64,000 nt of DNA. Origin: Sphingomonas endolithica. GTDB taxonomy: Bacteria > Pseudomonadota > Alphaproteobacteria > Sphingomonadales > Sphingomonadaceae. The notes beneath the pieces were generated by a model. It was not told where the DNA came from. It did not search any database and was given only the letters and a program-made list of their open reading frames with translations. A program made the position numbers and the translations under genes. Below are positions 1 to 8,986 of this stretch, in pieces. The stretch is from NCBI RefSeq assembly GCF_025231525.1, contig NZ_CP103057.1:558001-622000 (forward strand), written 5' to 3'. Position 1 is the first letter of the stretch. The number at the start of each line of letters is the position of its first letter.

Positions 1-1404
1 ATCGCTCGCGTCGAAATCCCATTCGGCCAGCTTCGACAATTGGCGCAGCGCGCGAAAGGCGCGATCGGGCGAGGGAAAATACGGCACACCGATCGCGCGC
101 AGCCCGGCAATAAATTCCGGCTGGAAGACCGCACCGTCATCCAGCCCGGCAAAGATTACCGGCTTGTCGGGGGCGATCTTCTGCACCGCCTCGATGATGT
201 ATGGGAACTTGCGTGCCGCCGTCGCATCGTCGGTCTGGATGATGCCGAGCACGACCGCGGCGAACCCGCGATCGGCCAGGATTGGCTCAAGTGTCCGGCG
301 ATAGAGATCGGGATCGACCAGCGCCTGCGCAGTCAGGTCCATCGGGTTGGAGACCGGAATGAAATCGGGAATGGCCGCCCGCAGCGCGGCTTCGGTGTTC
401 GCAGCGACCGGCGGCAAGTCCAGCCCGATCGCTTCGGCCAGATCCAGCGTCAGCGCCTTGAACGCGCCGGACTCAGTCAACACTGCGGTGCCGCCCTTGC
501 CGACGGGCTTGGCGCGGAGCGCGATTTCGATCACGTCGCCCAATTCCTCAAGGCTGTCGACCAGCACCACGCCAGCGCGCTCGACCTTGGTCTTCATTAA
601 CTGCCAGTCGCCGGCCATCGCGCCGGTATGGGTGGCGGCGGATTCCCGCGCCGCAGCGGACTTGCCCGGATGCAATAGTACGATCGTCTTGCCCGCCGCG
701 CGGACGCGCCGCGCCACCGCCAGGAAGCGCTGCGGCTGGCGGAACTGTTCGACGATCATGCCGATCACCTGCGTGTGCGGCGTATCGACCAGATATTCGA
801 CATAATCCTCGACGCCGCTCGCCGCTTCGTTGCCGGTGGAGATCGACATCGAGATGCCGAGGTCCTTGGCCATCAGCGTGGTGCCCAGCACCACTGCCAT
901 CGCGCCCGACTGCGAGACGATGCCGGCACCGCGCGCATCGCCCAGGCGAAGCGCCGGGGTTTCGACGAAGGTCAGCGCGACGCCGTCGATATAGTTGACC
1001 AGGCCGAGGCAGTTCGGCCCCTCGATCACCATGCCGTGGTCGGCAGCGATCCGGGCGACCTCGGCCTGCGCCGCTCGCCCCTCGTCACCGCCCTCGGCAA
1101 ACCCGGCCGAGAAGATCACCGCCGCCCCGACGCCGCGCGCCGCCAGTTCGCGCACGGCGCCGAGGACCGCCGGCCCGGGGATCGCCAGTACTGCTGCATC
1201 CACGCCCTCGGGTAGTTCGGCGATCGAGTTCAGGCACGGACGCCCGTTGATCGTGTCGCGCTTGGGGTTGATAAGGTGGATTTCGCCGGTGAAGCCATGC
1301 CGCTCGAGATTGCGCAACACCGAATTCCCGAGCGCACCGGGCGTAGGCGAGGCGCCGACGATCGCAACCGAACGTGGGCTGAGCAGGCGAGTGAGATCGG
1401 GCAT
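1..1404 (-). CDS. ferA: ADP-forming acyl-CoA synthetase, probably feruloyl-CoA synthetase (3' end cut by window)
   Basis: The 468 visible codons start at the ATG at 1404 and read open to base 1, so the C-terminal ATP-grasp half lies outside the window (family about 700 residues). The N-terminus is a CoA-binding Rossmann fold with the motif SVAIVGAS at about residues 12-19 and GPNCLGL at about 129-135. The ligase-CoA domain follows, with SQSGA at about 164 and the motif THTGAMAG around His259, the histidine expected to carry the phosphate in NDP-forming acetyl-CoA synthetases. The next two genes on the strand are a hydroxycinnamoyl-CoA hydratase/lyase and a vanillin-type aldehyde dehydrogenase. 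The likely role is therefore activation of ferulate to feruloyl-CoA, as for SYK-6 FerA, which belongs to the same superfamily. The substrate is inferred from context; another aryl or acyl acid is possible. Confidence 0.8.
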   Translation of the reverse strand, partial: MPDLTRLLSPRSVAIVGASPTPGALGNSVLRNLERHGFTGEIHLINPKRDTINGRPCLNSIAELPEGVDAAVLAIPGPAVLGAVRELAARGVGAAVIFSAGFAEGGDEGRAAQAEVARIAADHGMVIEGPNCLGLVNYIDGVALTFVETPALRLGDARGAGIVSQSGAMAVVLGTTLMAKDLGISMSISTGNEAASGVEDYVEYLVDTPHTQVIGMIVEQFRQPQRFLAVARRVRAAGKTIVLLHPGKSAAARESAATHTGAMAGDWQLMKTKVERAGVVLVDSLEELGDVIEIALRAKPVGKGGTAVLTESGAFKALTLDLAEAIGLDLPPVAANTEAALRAAIPDFIPVSNPMDLTAQALVDPDLYRRTLEPILADRGFAAVVLGIIQTDDATAARKFPYIIEAVQKIAPDKPVIFAGLDDGAVFQPEFIAGLRAIGVPYFPSPDRAFRALRQLSKLAEWDFDASD

Positions 1405-1420
1405 GAATCGTGTCCCAAGT

Positions 1421-1540
1421 TCCTCCCCGGGACGGGGAGGTGGCAGTGCGAAGCGCTGACGGAGGGGGCGTGCCACACGGTACTTGCGGCGAGCCCCTCC
1501 ACCATGCTTCGCATGGTCCCCCTCCCCGTGCCGGGGAGGA
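1421..1540. repeat. Paired REP-like palindromic element between ferA and ferB
   Basis: The spacer holds two GC-rich palindromes facing each other. The left one contains CCTCCCCGGGACGGGGAGG (1422-1440) and runs on into TGGCAGTGCGAAGCGCTGACGG. The right one contains a palindrome ATGCTTCGCAT and ends with CTCCCCGTGCCGGGGAG. The outer ends TCCTCCCC and GGGGAGGA are inverted copies. The arrangement is that of a REP doublet (REPIN), a kind of intergenic repeat common in alphaproteobacterial chromosomes. It may fold in the transcript and lower expression of the downstream gene, which is inference. Confidence 0.6.
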
Positions 1541-1549
1541 TCGAATGGC

Positions 1550-2383
1550 TCAGCCCCTCTTGTCCTTGTCGTAGGCGCCAAGCCCAGGCTTGTAGCTCTT
1601 CTCGTCGATGAACTGGCGGATGCCTTCCTTGCGGCCTTCGTTATCGTAGGAATTGGCGGCTTCCTGCGCGCGGATCAGGTAATCCTCGGCATCGTCGTAG
1701 CTCAGGACGCCAACGCGGCGCACGGCGTCCTTGGTGGCCTTGAGCGCTACCGGGTTCTTGGCGAGCAGAACCTTGGCAACTTCGGTGACGCGGTCCTTGA
1801 GCGAGGCGAGCGGCAAAGCCTCGTTGACCAGACCCCAGTCGGCGGCGGTCTTGCCGTCGATATTCTCGCCCATCATCGCATGGTACATGGCCTTGCGGAA
1901 CGGCAGGAGCTCGGTCGCCACCTTGGTCGCGCCGCCGCCGGGCAGGATGCCCCAATTGATCTCGGACAAGCCGAACTTGGCTTCTTCCGCTGCGAAAGCG
2001 AGATCACACGCGAACAGCGGGCCATAGCCGCCGCCGAAGCACCAGCCGTTGACCATCGCGATGGTCGGCTTCTGGTACCAGCGCAGGCGCCGCCACCAGC
2101 CATAGCTTTCGCGCTGCGCCTTGCGCGTGCCGCGCAGCCCGTCGACTTCGGTCTCGCGGAAATATTCCTTGAGATCCATGCCCGCGGTCCAGGCCGGCCC
2201 TTCGCCGCCGAGTACGAGCACACCGACATTCTCGTCATGTTCGAGCAGGTCGAGCACTTCCATCATGTCGCGGTTGAGCGTCGGGCTCATCGCATTGCGC
2301 TTGTCGGGGCGGTTGAAGCGCACCCAGGCGATGCCGTTCTCGACATCGTACGCGACAGTGCCGTTGCTGCTGGTGTTGGTCAT
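1550..2383 (-). CDS. ferB: Feruloyl-CoA (p-hydroxycinnamoyl-CoA) hydratase/lyase
   Basis: This 277-residue crotonase-superfamily protein should convert feruloyl-CoA into vanillin and acetyl-CoA. The start is placed at the ATG at 2383 (MTNTSSNG), because reading further upstream runs through the preceding spacer and gene. Visible family features are the RPDKRNAMS stretch near residue 29, the oxyanion-hole region AWTAGMDLKEYF at about 68-79, and the glycine-rich WCFGGGYGPL at about 117. The sequence FGLSEINWGILPGGGATK, typical of the HCHL/Ech branch, follows. The length matches the family (about 275). It lies between ferA and the aldehyde dehydrogenase on the same strand, so the three are probably one catabolic unit. 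Confidence 0.88.
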   Translation of the reverse strand: MTNTSSNGTVAYDVENGIAWVRFNRPDKRNAMSPTLNRDMMEVLDLLEHDENVGVLVLGGEGPAWTAGMDLKEYFRETEVDGLRGTRKAQRESYGWWRRLRWYQKPTIAMVNGWCFGGGYGPLFACDLAFAAEEAKFGLSEINWGILPGGGATKVATELLPFRKAMYHAMMGENIDGKTAADWGLVNEALPLASLKDRVTEVAKVLLAKNPVALKATKDAVRRVGVLSYDDAEDYLIRAQEAANSYDNEGRKEGIRQFIDEKSYKPGLGAYDKDKRG

Positions 2384-2399
2384 GTCGTTCCTCTTGGCT

Positions 2400-2421
2400 C
2401 CCCTCCCGCAAGCGGGAGGGG
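2400..2421. repeat. GC-rich hairpin between vdh and ferB
   Basis: CCCCTCCCGC pairs with GCGGGAGGGG around a very small AA or CAAG loop, between the stop of the aldehyde dehydrogenase and the start of ferB. There is no T-run on either side, so it is more likely a REP-type palindrome or mRNA-stability hairpin than a strong intrinsic terminator. Confidence 0.5.
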
Positions 2422-2426
2422 GAAGA

Positions 2427-3851
2427 TCAGATCGGATAATGGCCCGTCTGGGTCTCGATCGTGATCCAGCGTAGCTCGGTGAAGCTGTCGATCCCGGCCT
2501 TGCCGCCAAAGCGGCCGTAGCCGGAGGCTTTGGTGCCGCCGAACGGCATCTGCGCCTCGTCGTGCACCGTGGGTCCGTTGATGTGGCAGATACCGGACTG
2601 GATTTGCTTGGCCACGCGCAAGCCCCGTGCGGTATCCTTGGTGAACACCGCCGCCGACAGGCCATAGGCCGTGTCATTGGCAAGCTCGATTGCATGCGCT
2701 TCGTCGCGTGCGCGGATGATGCCGACGACCGGGCCGAAGCTCTCGTCGCGGAACAGCCGCATGTCGGTGGTGACCTTGTCGATCACCGTCGCCGGCATCA
2801 GCACGCCTTGGCTATCGCCGCCAGCGATGCGCTCGGCGCCCTTGGCCAGCGCATCCTCGACCAGCCCGCTGACGGTATCGACGGTCTTCTGATCGACCAC
2901 CGCGCCCAGCTGCGTCTTGCCCTCGGCAGGGTTGCCGACGGCCAGCGTCTTGGCCTTGGCAGCGAACTTCTCGGCAAACGTATCAGCGACGCTGTCGACG
3001 ACGATGATCCGCTCGGTCGACATGCAGATCTGGCCCGAATTCATGAACGCGCCGAATGCGGCGGCCTTCACCGCTTCGTCGAGATCGGCGTCGTCGAGCA
3101 CCAGGAACGGCGCCTTGCCGCCCAGTTCGAGCAACACCGGCTTGAGATGCTCGGCCGCGCGCTTGGCGATGATCTTGCCGACATGCGTCGATCCGGTGAA
3201 GTTGATCCGGCGCACATGCGGGTTGTCGATCAACGCACCGACAATCTCGCCGGCGTCCTGCGGCGCATTGCTGATCAGATGAACCGTGCCTTCGGGCAGT
3301 ACTTCCTGGAACGCCTCGACAATCAGGGCATGCGTCTTCGGGCATTGTTCGCTGGCCTTGAGGATCACCGCATTGCCGCACGCCAGCGGCATGGCGATCG
3401 CGCGCACGCCGAGGATGATCGGTGCGTTCCACGGCGCGATGCCGACCATCACCCCGACCGGCTCGCGCAGCCCCATGGCGATGCAGCCCGGCTTGTCGGA
3501 GGGGATCACTTCGCCGCCGATCTGCGTGGTCATCGCCGCGGCTTCGCGGATCACATTCGCGGCGAACATCAGGTTGAACCCGGCCCAGGGCGGCGTCGCG
3601 CCGATTTCATCGACCATCGCGGTAATGAAGGCGTCCTTGCGCGCCTCCAGCGCATCGGCCGCCTTGTTGAGCAGCGCGCGCCGCGCGGTAGGCCCGACCA
3701 CCGACCAGGCCGGAAACGCGGCAGCGGCGGCAGCGCAGGCTGCGTCGACATCGGCGACCGTGGCGGCCGGGGTCGTGGTGGCAACTGTGCCAGTGACGGG
3801 GTTGTGGCGATCAAACGTTCGCGTGGGGCTTTCGCCAACCAAAGTAGCCAT
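2427..3851 (-). CDS. vdh: NAD(P)+-dependent aromatic aldehyde dehydrogenase (vanillin/salicylaldehyde type)
   Basis: This 474-residue member of the aldehyde dehydrogenase superfamily is full length for the family. The cofactor-binding region has IAPWNAP around Asn142 and INFTGSTHVG near 216-225. The general base is Glu242 in LLELGGKAP, and the catalytic cysteine is Cys276 in NSGQICMSTE. Following ferA and ferB in function, it should oxidise the vanillin released by FerB to vanillate. The overall look, including ETMTTQIGGE-like and GPTVHDEAQMPFGG segments, matches the vanillin/salicylaldehyde dehydrogenase branch. Substrate preference cannot be read from sequence. It starts at the ATG at 3851 and ends just before a hairpin, 43 bases from ferB. 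Confidence 0.85.
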   Translation of the reverse strand: MATLVGESPTRTFDRHNPVTGTVATTTPAATVADVDAACAAAAAAFPAWSVVGPTARRALLNKAADALEARKDAFITAMVDEIGATPPWAGFNLMFAANVIREAAAMTTQIGGEVIPSDKPGCIAMGLREPVGVMVGIAPWNAPIILGVRAIAMPLACGNAVILKASEQCPKTHALIVEAFQEVLPEGTVHLISNAPQDAGEIVGALIDNPHVRRINFTGSTHVGKIIAKRAAEHLKPVLLELGGKAPFLVLDDADLDEAVKAAAFGAFMNSGQICMSTERIIVVDSVADTFAEKFAAKAKTLAVGNPAEGKTQLGAVVDQKTVDTVSGLVEDALAKGAERIAGGDSQGVLMPATVIDKVTTDMRLFRDESFGPVVGIIRARDEAHAIELANDTAYGLSAAVFTKDTARGLRVAKQIQSGICHINGPTVHDEAQMPFGGTKASGYGRFGGKAGIDSFTELRWITIETQTGHYPI

Positions 3852-4016
3852 GACACCTCTCCAATTATTGCTATGACGAATAACTTAATCTGCAGGTGCC
3901 CGCAAGCATCATTCTAGGCGAGGCCGATCAGGATCGTCGTGACAAACTGTCCTTCTGCCGCAAGCAGCTGATCCGGCGTGACAGCGCCAGAGAGTCTAAG
4001 ATCTAGGCCGTCGCCG

Positions 4017-5327
4017 CTATTCGGTTGCCGACGGCTGCCGGCGTAAGCCGATCAGCGCCACCGCCGCGACCGCCGAGCCCAGGCTCATCAGCACGGCCAC
4101 GCTATCCAGCATATAGCCGGCCGCGAACAGCAATCCGGCCAGCGCCGGCGCCAGCGCGGATCCGCCGCGCCCGATACCGATGACGAACCCGGTCGCAGTC
4201 GCCCGCAGCCGGGTCGGGAAGGTCTTCGCCAGCAAGGCATATAGCCCTACAACGCCGGCATTGGTGACGAACCCGGCCGCTGCCGCGACCAGCGACAAAC
4301 CCTGCAGGTCGCTTTGCCCACGCCCGAAGGCGATCACCAATGCGACCGAGGCCACCATCGCCCCGATGGTCAGCGGCAACAGCCGCACGCGCGCGGTGAG
4401 CAGCCCGAGCAGCAACGATCCCGACGCACCGCCGACGCTTGCCCAGACCAGCACACCGGCCGCCGCCGCGGGCGCAAAGCCCATGTCGACGACGATCTTC
4501 GGGACCCATTTGAGGATGAAGTAGAAGGTCATGATGTGCATCAGATAGGCAAGCGTCAGCAGCAACGTCGCGGTCGCCATGCCGGGCGCGAACAACTCGG
4601 TCATCGAAGCGCGCCGCGCTTTGATTTCCGGCGCGGGCAGGGCGGCGACCGCCGGACGCCCCATGCGCGCGAGCACCGCGTTGGTCCGTGCCAGCGCATT
4701 GTCCGGGCGCTTGTGCATCAGGAAGCTGATCGATTCGGGCGCGAACAGTAGCACCAGCGGCACGAAGCATGACGTCGCGATCGCGCCGAAGACGAACACC
4801 GATTGCCAACCATAGCTGTTCAGCAACACCGCCGAAATCGAGCCACCGATCACTGTGCCGATCGGATAGCCGGCCGCCATCAGCACCACCGCCAGCGCAC
4901 GCTGCTTGCCGTTCGCCGCCTCCGCGACCGCGGCATTGGTGGCCGCGAGCATGCCGCCGATGCCGAAGCCCGTCACCACTCGCCATGCCGACAGGGTGAC
5001 GACATCATGCGCGCTCGCCGCACCCAGCATGCCGATCGCCATCAGCACGAGGCAGCCGAGGATCGTCGCACGCCGCCCGACCCGATCCGCCACGCCGCCC
5101 AGGATCAGCGAGCCGATCGCCATGCCGATCAATTCCATCGACAGCACCAGCCCCAAGGCCGCGCGATCGATCCCCCATGCCTTGGCAATACCGGGCGACG
5201 CGAAGCTGATCGACAGCACATCGAAGCCGTCGAGCGCGTTCAGCCCGACCATCACCGCGACCACGCCCCATTGAAAGCGCGACATCGGCGCGCGGTCGAT
5301 CAGCGCGCGCGGGTCTTCGATCGTCAT
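4017..5327 (-). CDS. MFS transporter, aromatic acid:H+ symporter family
   Basis: This 436-residue membrane protein has about 12 hydrophobic segments in the 6+6 arrangement of the major facilitator superfamily. Residues 20-45 carry MVGLNALDGFDVL, the D-G-(F/Y)-D signature of the AAHS group (PcaK, BenK, VanK). The loop between helices 2 and 3 has GGVADRVGRR. The equivalent loop in the second half reads TFPTRLRATATG. It lies upstream of vdh on the same strand, so uptake of ferulate, vanillate or a related hydroxycinnamate is the likely job. The ligand is inferred from neighbours only. Confidence 0.82.
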   Translation of the reverse strand: MTIEDPRALIDRAPMSRFQWGVVAVMVGLNALDGFDVLSISFASPGIAKAWGIDRAALGLVLSMELIGMAIGSLILGGVADRVGRRATILGCLVLMAIGMLGAASAHDVVTLSAWRVVTGFGIGGMLAATNAAVAEAANGKQRALAVVLMAAGYPIGTVIGGSISAVLLNSYGWQSVFVFGAIATSCFVPLVLLFAPESISFLMHKRPDNALARTNAVLARMGRPAVAALPAPEIKARRASMTELFAPGMATATLLLTLAYLMHIMTFYFILKWVPKIVVDMGFAPAAAAGVLVWASVGGASGSLLLGLLTARVRLLPLTIGAMVASVALVIAFGRGQSDLQGLSLVAAAAGFVTNAGVVGLYALLAKTFPTRLRATATGFVIGIGRGGSALAPALAGLLFAAGYMLDSVAVLMSLGSAVAAVALIGLRRQPSATE

Positions 5328-5407
5328 GTCCGGCCTCTCCCTGGTTTAACCGCAGGATCGGCGATTTTGCTATACCTTGCAACTATCCCGTCAGCGTCCT
5401 CAGCAGG

Positions 5408-7069
5408 CTACAGGTTCCGCAAAATCAGGTCGCCTTGCTTACCCGGCAGCATCAGCGCCGTCTCCAGCAGCGCGGTGGCGGTCTTGCAGCGGTTTTCCGC
5501 CGTTCCTTTCGCCACCATTGCCTTGACGAAGTCGGCGCGTGGAATGCCGGCGCGCTTCGATGCTGCATCGACGATCGCGCCATCGACCTTGAAGGTGTTG
5601 CTTGGCGGCGCGGCAAAGGCATCGCCGTCCACCTCCAGCAGCACACGCGCGATCAGCGCCTTGCGGCGGCCGGGCATGTCGGCGTTCAGCCAGGCAGGCG
5701 GCTCGATCCCGCGTTGGAAGAAATCGTCGCATGCCTCCCACCCGCGCACGCGCAGCAATCGGGCCTTGTCGAGCCGCAAGCGGGCCAAATCGACCAGTAT
5801 ATCGTGCGGCGCGCGGCGTACGCCCGCCGAATAGCGCTCGATCAACAGATCCCGCATGTCGTTGACGAACGCGCTGGGTGCTTTGCCGTTCTCGATGGCG
5901 AGCGTCCAGTTGGTGCGGAGTTGCTGGTGCAGCTTGGGGTTCTTGTCGCGCATCGTGTCCAACGTCAGCGCGCTGCCGCCAAGATCGGTGAGCATCGGAT
6001 CGAGCATGATCTCGGGGCTGAGATATTGCGCGGCGACGGGGGGCGGCGCAATGGCCGGCGGTGCGGGGTCGGCACCGTAGCTGATCAGCCGAACGACCAT
6101 GAAGATCAACCAGAGTCCGATCCCGATATTGCCCCAACCCAACGAAATACCGGATGGTTTCTCCCACAAGGCAACGCGCCAGGTGTCTAGCTGAGGCTCC
6201 AGTGTCGGATGGTGCGTGCGGATCAGGCCGAGCAACTCCCGCACCTTCGATCCGCGGACGCCGAAGCTCTTGCGGCTGTTCTCGAAGGCGGGCTTGCGCA
6301 ATTCCAGCCAAGCGTTGTGCAGCGGGTGTTTGCGGTTCTGCAACTCGGTGACGAACACCAACGCATCATAGCGCGCGACCACGGCGGCGACGGCGGGCGA
6401 CTGATCGATCCGCCCGCGGCTCGCCAGCCAGCCGAAATGGCCGATCACCTGCGTCAGGATCGGGTCGGATCGGAGCGGCGACGAGGCAATCACATGCGCG
6501 AACCAGCGCTCCGCCTCGGCATGGAAGACCAGTTCCTCCAGCCGGGGATCGGTGAGCAATATGGTGACGTGCTCGGCCAGCACGGAAGCGGCGATCCGGT
6601 CGAGCGACTGGTTCCCTCGCTCGTCCCCTGGGAACAGCATCGCGAGCACCGCGTCGTAATGCTCCTGCATCGCCGCCACATGATCCTGCGCCGCGGCGTC
6701 ATGCTCCTCGCCAGGGTCGACAGGCGGCGTACCGGGCGTCTCAGGTTGCCAACGCGGATCCTCCGCCAGATCCTCTTCGGACCAGCGCTCCTCCCAGTCG
6801 GGAAGGTCGACCGCGTCGGCGGCAGGAAGAGCATCGGCCGTTACCCAGTCTTCCTCCTCCTCCTCCTCTTCCTCCAGGGGCGTATCGGCATCGAAATACG
6901 GCGCCTGAGCGATTGCCGCGTCGCGTGCCTCGCGTAGCGCGATGTAGCGCGCGGGCTCTTCGTCCATGTCGAACGTCTTCAGCGCACGGGCATAGGCCTT
7001 GCGGATCGCCGCCGTATCGCCGGTCGGCGCCAGATCCAGCGTACGCCAGATGCCGTGCAGCGCGCTCAC
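5408..7069 (-). CDS. Membrane-anchored J-like co-chaperone, partner of HscC
   Basis: This 553-residue protein begins with a DnaJ-like helix pair ([12 protein letters not shown], about residues 22-33, then [15 protein letters not shown]). In place of a canonical His-Pro-Asp it reads FDMDEEP, as in the degenerate J domains of E. coli DjlB and DjlC. A poly-glutamate run (about 67-74) and an acidic, low-complexity stretch to about 125 follow. One transmembrane helix ([18 protein letters not shown]) lies near 313-333, then a soluble C-terminal domain I do not recognise. The start is GTG at 7069, overlapping the hscC stop by four bases (GTGA), so translation is likely coupled. By analogy with HscC-DjlB/DjlC in E. 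coli it should recruit the Hsp70 to the membrane. No client can be inferred. Confidence 0.75.
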   Translation of the reverse strand: MSALHGIWRTLDLAPTGDTAAIRKAYARALKTFDMDEEPARYIALREARDAAIAQAPYFDADTPLEEEEEEEEDWVTADALPAADAVDLPDWEERWSEEDLAEDPRWQPETPGTPPVDPGEEHDAAAQDHVAAMQEHYDAVLAMLFPGDERGNQSLDRIAASVLAEHVTILLTDPRLEELVFHAEAERWFAHVIASSPLRSDPILTQVIGHFGWLASRGRIDQSPAVAAVVARYDALVFVTELQNRKHPLHNAWLELRKPAFENSRKSFGVRGSKVRELLGLIRTHHPTLEPQLDTWRVALWEKPSGISLGWGNIGIGLWLIFMVVRLISYGADPAPPAIAPPPVAAQYLSPEIMLDPMLTDLGGSALTLDTMRDKNPKLHQQLRTNWTLAIENGKAPSAFVNDMRDLLIERYSAGVRRAPHDILVDLARLRLDKARLLRVRGWEACDDFFQRGIEPPAWLNADMPGRRKALIARVLLEVDGDAFAAPPSNTFKVDGAIVDAASKRAGIPRADFVKAMVAKGTAENRCKTATALLETALMLPGKQGDLILRNL

Positions 7070-8772
7070 AGGTAGCGATCGCCTTCGAGTTCGTTCAGTG
7101 CAGCGTCGAACTGCGCCCGCGCGGGATCGATGATGCGCGGATCCTGGGTCGCCAGCGCGGCTTCGAATTGCGCGATCCAGGTGCCGACCATGTCGCGCCG
7201 GTCACCAATGAACCCCTCGTAGCAGCGTGCGGCACGCGCGAGGATCGCCTGATTGTGGCTGTCGTCACGCGGATGACGTTTGATCGCGGCAAGCACGGCG
7301 CGCCGCGCCGCGACATCGGCTTGGTCGGGCGCGTCATCGTCGTCGACGATCACCAGGTTGCGCTGTGTGCCGGCGCGCGGCACGTTGACGTCGACTTCCA
7401 GCAAGCCGCTGGTGTCATAGCTGAACCGCACCTCGACCCCGACATCGCCCGCTTTGCCCGACGGCAGCGGCACGCGCAGCGATCCCAGCTTCACGTTGCC
7501 CAGCACCTCGCGGGCTTCCCCCTGATAGATGTGGATATCGATCGAGCGCTGATTGTCGCTGATCGTCTGGTAATAGCTCACGCGGCTTGCAGGGATCGGG
7601 GTGTTTCGTTCGATGATCGGCGAGAAGATGCCGTGGCGGAAGCCGCCGCGCCCGTCCGCCACGCTGTGATCGATGCCGAGCGTGAACGGGCAAACATCGG
7701 TCATGCGGATTTCATCCAGCGCGGCGTCGCGCGACTTCAGCCCCGCCTGCACCGCGGCACCCAGCGCAACGGCGTGATCGGGATGCACCGCGGCATTGGG
7801 AAACCGGCCGAACATCCGTGTGATCGTGCGCCGCACGATCGGCATGCGCGTGGATCCGCCGACGAGGATCACTTCGCTCAGCGTATCGACGCGGATGTCG
7901 CTGTCACGCAGCGAGCGCAGCACCGGCTCGCGCAAGCGGGTGAGCAACGGTGCGGCCTGCGCCTCGAACTCGCTGCTGGTGATCGTCGTGGTGAAATCCT
8001 GCCCCAGCGCCGTGACGGTGAACGGCGCTTCCTCGGCCTCGCTCAGTGCGCGACGACAGCTTTCGGCCGCGACGCGAAGCAGTTCGCGCAGCAGCACGGG
8101 ATCGACCTTGGCCAACGCGCCTTGCGGATCGATGCGCGGTTTGGCGAGGTCGATCAGCGTCTCGTTGAAATCCTCGCCGCCCAGCCGGTTGTCGCCCGCC
8201 GAGGCGCGCACTTCCATCACCCCGTCGAACATCTCGACGATCGACACATCGAACGTGCCGCCACCGAGATCGAACACCAGGAACGGCTCCTTTTCCTCGC
8301 GCGTCTGGATGCCGTAGGCGAGCGCGGCGGCGGTCGGTTCGTTGATCAGCCGCTCGACCTTGAGCCCGGCCAGTTCACCGGCACGCCGCGTGGCCTTGCG
8401 CTGGCGATCGTTGAAATAGGCCGGCACCGTGATCACCGCGCTGGTCACCGGCTCGCCCAGGAAAGTCTCGGCATCCGCCTTCAGGCTCGACAGGACGATC
8501 GCCGACAGGTCTTCGGCGGTGAAACTGGTCTTGCCGAGCTTCACGCTCTGTTGCGTACCCATGTAGCGCTTGAACGCCGTGGCGGTATCGGCCGGATGCG
8601 TCGATTGCCGATCGCGCGCGGCCAGGCCGACGATCACCGCTCCGTCAGCGGCGATGCTGACGGCGGAAGGGGTAAGCATATCGCCGAGTGCATTGGGGAT
8701 GAGTTCGGCCTGCCCGTCGCGCCAGATCGCGATCGCGCTATTTGTCGTGCCCAGATCGATGCCGACGATCAT
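7066..8772 (-). CDS. hscC: Hsp70-family chaperone HscC
   Basis: This 568-residue Hsp70 is shorter than DnaK (about 640) and close to E. coli HscC (about 556). The ATPase domain shows phosphate-1 loop GIDLGTTNS (residues 4-12), [11 protein letters not shown] (about 144-154), phosphate-2 loop [11 protein letters not shown] (about 167-177) and VGGSTRMP near 305. A substrate-binding beta domain follows, with TLGIDHS and ERNTPIPAS in the style of the family, and then a short helical lid. It is not the housekeeping DnaK, because no dnaJ or grpE flanks it. It is the first gene of a two-gene unit with the J-like protein and lies divergent from the sulfite-oxidase-like gene, with a 214-base promoter region between. 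Confidence 0.88.
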   Translation of the reverse strand: MIVGIDLGTTNSAIAIWRDGQAELIPNALGDMLTPSAVSIAADGAVIVGLAARDRQSTHPADTATAFKRYMGTQQSVKLGKTSFTAEDLSAIVLSSLKADAETFLGEPVTSAVITVPAYFNDRQRKATRRAGELAGLKVERLINEPTAAALAYGIQTREEKEPFLVFDLGGGTFDVSIVEMFDGVMEVRASAGDNRLGGEDFNETLIDLAKPRIDPQGALAKVDPVLLRELLRVAAESCRRALSEAEEAPFTVTALGQDFTTTITSSEFEAQAAPLLTRLREPVLRSLRDSDIRVDTLSEVILVGGSTRMPIVRRTITRMFGRFPNAAVHPDHAVALGAAVQAGLKSRDAALDEIRMTDVCPFTLGIDHSVADGRGGFRHGIFSPIIERNTPIPASRVSYYQTISDNQRSIDIHIYQGEAREVLGNVKLGSLRVPLPSGKAGDVGVEVRFSYDTSGLLEVDVNVPRAGTQRNLVIVDDDDAPDQADVAARRAVLAAIKRHPRDDSHNQAILARAARCYEGFIGDRRDMVGTWIAQFEAALATQDPRIIDPARAQFDAALNELEGDRYL

Positions 8773-8986
8773 CGTATATGCCCCTTATATCCCGCCTGCG
8801 CGATAGATGCGGTGCGGAGGGTCGTCAAACATAGACGCCGGCTGCAGGCTCGAACCTGTTATTGCTGACCCATGCGACAGGCTGCCAAGCCACGTGCTTC
8901 CGATAATCTGCTCGTCGCCTGTCTCATGCTTGATCCTGTGCCATCAATGGCGGAAGATGGACCGCCCCCTGGAGAGAGCACACCGC

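Noticed and set aside
2562..3917. 451-codon plus-strand open frame opposite vdh
   Set aside because: It is antisense to an aldehyde dehydrogenase with intact catalytic residues; no motif is seen.
6913..8868. 651-codon plus-strand open frame opposite hscC
   Set aside because: It is fully antisense to a strongly conserved Hsp70, with no motif and a composition typical of shadow frames.
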